From positions 8,706,251-8,766,250 of the forward strand of contig NC_049985.1 of assembly GCF_000003815.2 (NCBI RefSeq): a DNA stretch of 60,000 bases, written 5' to 3'. The position numbers and the translations under genes were made by a program. Origin of the DNA: Branchiostoma floridae. Lineage: Eukaryota > Chordata > Leptocardii > Amphioxiformes > Branchiostomatidae. Position 1 is the first letter of the stretch. Every line of letters begins with the position of its first letter. Shown piece after piece: positions 56,092 to 60,000 of the stretch. The notes under the pieces were generated by a model. It saw nothing but the letters and a program-made list of their open reading frames with translations. It did not search any database and was not told the origin of the DNA.

Positions 56092-56273
56092 TACAGTCAA
56101 ACCTGTCTACAGCGTCCACTCAAGGGACCGGACAAATGTGGCCACTATAGACAGGTGGCCTCTGTATAGAGGTGGCAACTTGTAGATAAAATACCCAAGG
56201 GACCGACAAAAAGTGGCCACTATGGACAGGTGGCCCCACTGTAGAGGTGGCCCCTAATACAGGTTTGACTGTA
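56092..56273. mobile_element. 182-bp MITE with 15-bp perfect inverted ends and internal duplication
   Basis: TACAGTCAAACCTGT (56092-56106) is exactly inverted at 56259-56273. Inside, CAAGGGACCG...GTGGCCACTAT...GACAGGTGGCC occurs twice, about 70 bp apart. Confidence 0.85.
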
Positions 56274-56995
56274 CATATTGATTGTACCGACGTGTATAGA
56301 AATGAGCGCATATGGCTATTCAAGACAATACAAATAGACAAAATATATTTTAAAAAACTAGTTCAACGGTGCATTTAGCCCTGTGGGCATGAATATGCAG
56401 GTGATGATTGGTGTTCATCCTAACAGTCCCTGTTGATAACAAAAGTGAAATACCTGGCTGGGCTCGGGTTCTTATCATTGAATGCTTCTGATGAATACTG
56501 CCTGTGCCTTTTCATATCTATCTCAATACTAGTGCCCATAGATTATGCATGCTCTTCGGACTATAAGGAGGCCTTGCATTATTAAAAAGAAGATAGAATG
56601 GTCTTTGTTGTTGATCATTGTGGAACACGTCTGAAAATGACAGCTTATCAAAAAGAGGTTGTCCGATTTGTGGACAGTTTTAACAATCAAAAACAAGTCG
56701 GTGTAGGCTAGTCAGGAGATAATACTATTCAAGCCAGAAATTCATTGATCTGAATTAAAAGAGTTAAAACGTTTTGTTTTTCAGCAAATAATTTCTACAC
56801 ATTAGAATTTGTTTGTCGGAGGACCTCGTCTTCGACCTAGTGCCCGCAGTCAATTCCGACGTAACGTATTGTTTTTCAAATTACAGTTAAAGACTGTGTC
56901 AGAGTCCTTTATGTCATGCATTTCAGTATATTGTATTATATCAATAATTCTAAGGACACTTACCACAAGTACAAGCGTCCTCGATAACTGCCCAG

Positions 56996-57118
56996 TATGC
57001 CGTGATGGCTGAATGGCCAAGGCACCTCAGCTCCAGGATCTTTCTTAGCCTCCCGTACGGGGTCAGCGATGGCTGGACCATGACGCTCAACTTCGACAAA
57101 AGAGTCAACAGCATCGAG
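56996..57118 (+). CDS. CBM2-like exon, first half of the module
   Basis: The 123-nt exon lies between actgcccag and gtaaaa, in phase 0 at both ends. It encodes YAVMAEWPRH through NSIE. Its acceptor has no strong pyrimidine tract. Confidence 0.6.
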
Positions 57119-57182
57119 GTAAAAAAGCATCACAACACATATGTTATTGAAGCTATTGTCACGAAAAGCATCGAAAGACACA

Positions 57183-57219
<37 letters not shown>

Positions 57220-58667
57220 AAACAGACACACACACAGACACACATGCATACACCGTGGACCTTTCAGAAATCCTACTTTAAGTATTTAGTACTTTTGAAA
57301 TTAACAATGTATTACACACACACGCGTGTATGCATACACCGTGGACCTTTGAGAATCCTACTTCAAGTATTTAGTACTTTTGCAATGAACGATGTATTAC
57401 GATGGCCGTCTTTATCAGAGCGGTGTTACATTATCTTGTTTCGTAGTTCGTGTATTATAGATTTGTCGAGTAGTATTGTTGCTAACTAGCGCGCATCGTA
57501 GGATGGTGGTACGATGGCTGTGCAATGAAGTTCATTCATTATGTATTTTTTTTATTCCGATTAGACCTGGCGGGCTGAAATCACGAGTATCAATAGTAAC
57601 CGTGACATTTATTATCTTTCGAACAAATCTGACAATCGCGATCTGCCGGCTGGGAACTATGAGATCACGTTCACCGCTGAGTACCAGGGAAGAAAGCCTG
57701 AGTTGACATCCATCTACTTCAACGACCAACTCGTACACGGGGAAGGAGGGACAACTGATAACAATGTCCCCGAAGGTAGTCAGAGCACTGCAGTACCGCC
57801 ATCAACGGCTACTCCAACTATCGCCAATGCCCAAGCAACAGTAGCACCAACAGCTGCTGTCCCAACTGCCGCACCTGCCCAAGCACCAGCAGCACCAGCA
57901 ACACCAGCAGCACCAGCAACACCAGCAGCACCAGCAACACCAGCAGCACCAGCAACACCAGCAGCACCAGCAGCTGTTGTCCCAACTGCCGCACCTGCCC
58001 AAGCACCAGCAGCACCAGCAACACCAGCAGCACCAGCAACACCAGCAGCACCAGCAACACCAGCAGCACCAGCAACACCAGCAGCACCAGCAGCTGTTGT
58101 CCCAACTGCCGCACCTGCCCAAGCACCAGCAGCACCAACAGCACCAGCAGCACCAGCAGCACCAGCAGCACCAGCAGCACCAGCAGCTGTTGTCCCAGCT
58201 ACCGCATCTGCCCAAGCAACAGCAGCACCAACAGCTGTTGTCCCAACTGCCGCACCTGCCCAAGCAACAGCAGCACCAACAGCTGCTGATGTTATTGTAC
58301 CAGCTCAAGCTACCGAGGTTCTTTGTTTTTTCTTCTTTCTTTTCTATTTGGCGGCAAAGGCGGGACCGGTGCAGCAGTTGTTGACTATTTATCGAGATGA
58401 TTGGATTTAATATACAGTCCAAATACGTAGGGAACTTATTCTGGATAGATGAAAATAAATGCAATCACGTTACGTTTGTATAGGCAAACATATGACGTAA
58501 TGTTGCTAAAATTACATTGCGTTTTTGCTAAACGAAAGAATAATTTGTGTACACATAAGTCACTTAAGAAATCTTTTCTGAACAGGCTGAAGCCCTAAAC
58601 TGTGGTGACAGTAGTGTGCAAGCAAACCATGGAGGCTACAAGGGTCTGTCTGCAGCGTGTTCTAAAG
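56996..58667 (+). CDS. CBM2-like module protein with Ala/Pro/Thr linker, partial, three exons
   Basis: Three phase-consistent exons give a module of about 95 residues followed by a linker of about 190 residues of Ala, Pro and Thr and the start of another domain. The module reads YAVMAEWPRHLSSRIFLSLP, SDGWTMTLNFDKRVNSIETW, SNKSDNRDLPAGNYEITF. The spaced Trp residues, the WTMTLNF strand and the LPAG turn resemble carbohydrate-binding module family 2, which binds cellulose or chitin in secreted glycoside hydrolases. A Pro/Thr linker between CBM2 and a catalytic domain is the usual layout. The catalytic partner is not identified here. The 5' signal exon and the 3' exons are missing or outside. 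The family call is moderate. Confidence 0.6.
57244..57398. repeat. 86-bp direct duplication in the CBM2-like intron
   Basis: Units starting at 57244 and 57330 share ATGCATACACCGTGGACCTT, CAAGTATTTAGTACTTTTG-like sequence and GTATTAC. A (CA)n run precedes the first unit (57186-57217). It appears to be a tandem duplication with about ten differences. Confidence 0.85.
57565..58317 (+). CDS. CBM2-like exon, second half of the module and Ala/Pro/Thr linker
   Basis: The exon starts after ccgattag with TWRAEITSINSNRDIYYL and completes the module at SIYFNDQLVHGEGG. From about 57790 it encodes an AP(A/T) linker. The proposed donor gttctt (58318) is weak but gives phase 0 into the next exon; otherwise the frame runs on to a stop at 58410. 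Confidence 0.55.
57880..58290 (+). repeat. Coding minisatellite (Ala-Pro-Ala-Thr-Pro linker)
   Basis: The 18-bp unit GCACCAGCAACACCAGCA is repeated in blocks. Each block starts with a conserved piece encoding VVPTAAPAQA, at about 57862, 57973, 58093, 58186 and 58234. The first two blocks are near-identical, a sign of recent unequal exchange or replication slippage. Confidence 0.9.
58586..58667 (+). CDS. CBM2-like gene, next exon with unrecognised domain start
   Basis: The 82-nt exon lies between tctgaacag and gtaagt. It reads AEALNCGDSSVQANHGG, then YKGLSAACSK. Borders are strong and phase fits the linker exon. I do not recognise the domain; two Cys suggest a secreted fold. Confidence 0.5.
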
Positions 58668-59398
58668 GTAAGTGGTGTAGAACCAGGTCAGTGTGGTGTA
58701 TGTTGGAAGTGCCTCGGTGCTTGAAGCAAGATAGCAAGCAGTAATTCAAAGACTGTTTGCAGCTGCAGTGTACAGACCACTGCAGCAGCAGATCTAGAAC
58801 ACAGTAGACTAGTAGTGATATAATTTCCCAGCCTAAATCATAGTTTATCTGTGCGTAACTTAGTTGATAATCGTTCATGTACAGTGTGGGTGCCGATGCG
58901 AAAGCATTTCTCATTTCCTGTTGCACTGCACAAACTTTATTAATCAACGTTTACTTTTATTTGACAGACTAAAAAATTTGAATATTTTATAGATGCCTTG
59001 TCGGAAACAGCTCTTATACATTTACTGATTAGGGGTTCACCTCTCCTCTCCGCTGCTGAAAATGCTGGGGTGATGTATGTGACCCAGACGTACTTAATGG
59101 AATCTAAACGTTTTGTATAAGTGTTAAGTGTTTTCTGTTGCTATAGTTTCAATGCAGTATTGTTCAATATTGGTTATATACATGTTTGCATTATTTATTC
59201 ATTTATTTCACCTCTGTTGTAATCTGACGATTCCCGTATATTTGTGTTTTACTTTTCAGTTCATTGTCTTTTGTTAGTGGTGCCGTGAACATAAGCTTTA
59301 GCTTGAGTGCGGCACCAATGTGTGCGTTATTACCTGCATGTATGCAGGTATGGTTTTGATGCTGGTGGGAACTTTTCGGTAGCCGGGGATGTAGGGCG
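58668..59398. other. No exon recognised
   Basis: This should be an intron of the CBM2-like gene, which continues beyond the window if the model is right. No further exon was seen. Confidence 0.4.
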
Positions 59399-60000
59399 CT
59401 GTATCTCGTGAACGGATGGTGCGAGCACGACGATTTTTGGTACGTGGGTTGGGGGTGGTAGCCTGACACTCAGGGTGTGATTTTGGGCCTCCTGGCGCTT
59501 GACCTTGACATTGAAGGTGGCATTTTTTGTGTTTTTGGGGCACTTTTGGCGCTGTGTGTCCGGAACGATACGCGCGATTGCGACGATTTTTGGTGCATGG
59601 GTGGGGGGTTGTTGCCTGTTGCCTAGGATTGACTTTGGGCCTTGTCGCGTTTGAACTTGACCCGGCAGGTCGAATTTTGTGTCCGGGAGGGGTGTTTCCG
59701 GAGTTATATCTTCTGAACGGCTGGTGCTGGCGCGATGATATTTGGCACATGTGTCGGCGGTGGCTGAATAATGCTCAATTTTGATTTTGGCGCCCTTGGT
59801 GCTTGAACTTGACATTTTAGGTTACCTTTTGTGCGGGCACGGGGCGTGCGCTGTATCTCCGGAACGCAAGGTGCCATTGTGTTGCCATTTGGTACGTGAG
59901 TTGTTTGTGGTGTCCTGGTGGTCAGGTTTGATTTTGGGCCTCCTAGTGCTTGAACTTGATACTGTATAGGTTGACCCTGTTTTAGTGTGGTTGGGGCATC
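59399..60000. repeat. Tandem repeat with period near 150 bp, running off the window
   Basis: Four diverged units start near 59399, 59549, 59703 and 59850. Each opens with a block like CTGTATCTCGTGAACGG and GACGATTTTTGGTACGTG, and about 85 bp later carries GATTTTGGGCCTCCTGGCGC plus TTGAACTTGACATT-like sequence. No stable coding frame is shared. The last unit is cut by the window end. Confidence 0.8.

Noticed and set aside
57802-58464. Long - strand frames rich in Cys-Trp or Leu-Val opposite the linker
   Set aside because: They are the antisense reading of the GCACCAGCA minisatellite; low complexity, no domain, no start context.

Overview
The window looks like genomic DNA from an intron-dense invertebrate deuterostome, most likely an amphioxus (Branchiostoma). 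It has many short exons with classic GT/AG borders, relaxin-receptor-type leucine-rich-repeat GPCRs, and heavy loads of short inverted-repeat transposons, LINE 3' ends, a tRNA-derived SINE and simple repeats. The species call is an inference from gene content and repeat style, not from a database match.

The core of the window (about 0.3-38.5 kb) is a pair of paralogous receptor genes facing each other tail to tail. Gene A runs on the + strand from a leucine-rich-repeat N-cap exon (293) to a stop at 13438; its 5' end lies before the window. Gene B runs on the - strand from a signal-peptide exon (38526-38454) to a stop at 16477. Gene B reads: signal peptide, one LDL-receptor class A module, a linker beginning Gly-Asp-Asn, LRR N-cap, ten LRRs (one per exon), a Cys-flanked hinge, seven transmembrane helices and a cytoplasmic tail of about 240 residues, 937 residues in all. 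Gene A matches it exon for exon from the N-cap onward (112 nt N-cap, 72 nt LRR exons, a 75 nt LRR5, then 230 and 624 nt exons). This is the layout of relaxin family receptors RXFP1/RXFP2 (type C LGRs). In that family the LDLa module and linker act as a tethered activator, the LRRs bind the hormone and the helices signal through G proteins.

One exon of gene A (LRR6, 5639-5711) is 73 nt where the pattern and gene B demand 72, so canonical splicing would break the frame before the membrane domain. Gene B carries a possible decayed extra LRR exon (24957-25016). Introns and intergenic DNA hold a dead non-LTR retrotransposon (10898-12240), an internally deleted mariner-like element with 39-bp ends (17559-18136), two copies of a TA-flanked MITE (7607-8309 and 35265-35983), other inverted-repeat elements and LINE tails.

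From 38.5 to 55 kb I see almost no genes: one possible signal-peptide exon on the - strand (45306-45119), LINE fragments, a SINE, GC-rich direct repeats and a modular repeat family. Near the right end, three + strand exons (56996-58667) encode a carbohydrate-binding module family 2-like domain, a minisatellite-encoded Ala/Pro/Thr linker and the start of an unrecognised domain; this gene has neither its 5' nor its 3' end assigned. The window closes in a tandem array with a period near 150 bp (59399-60000).
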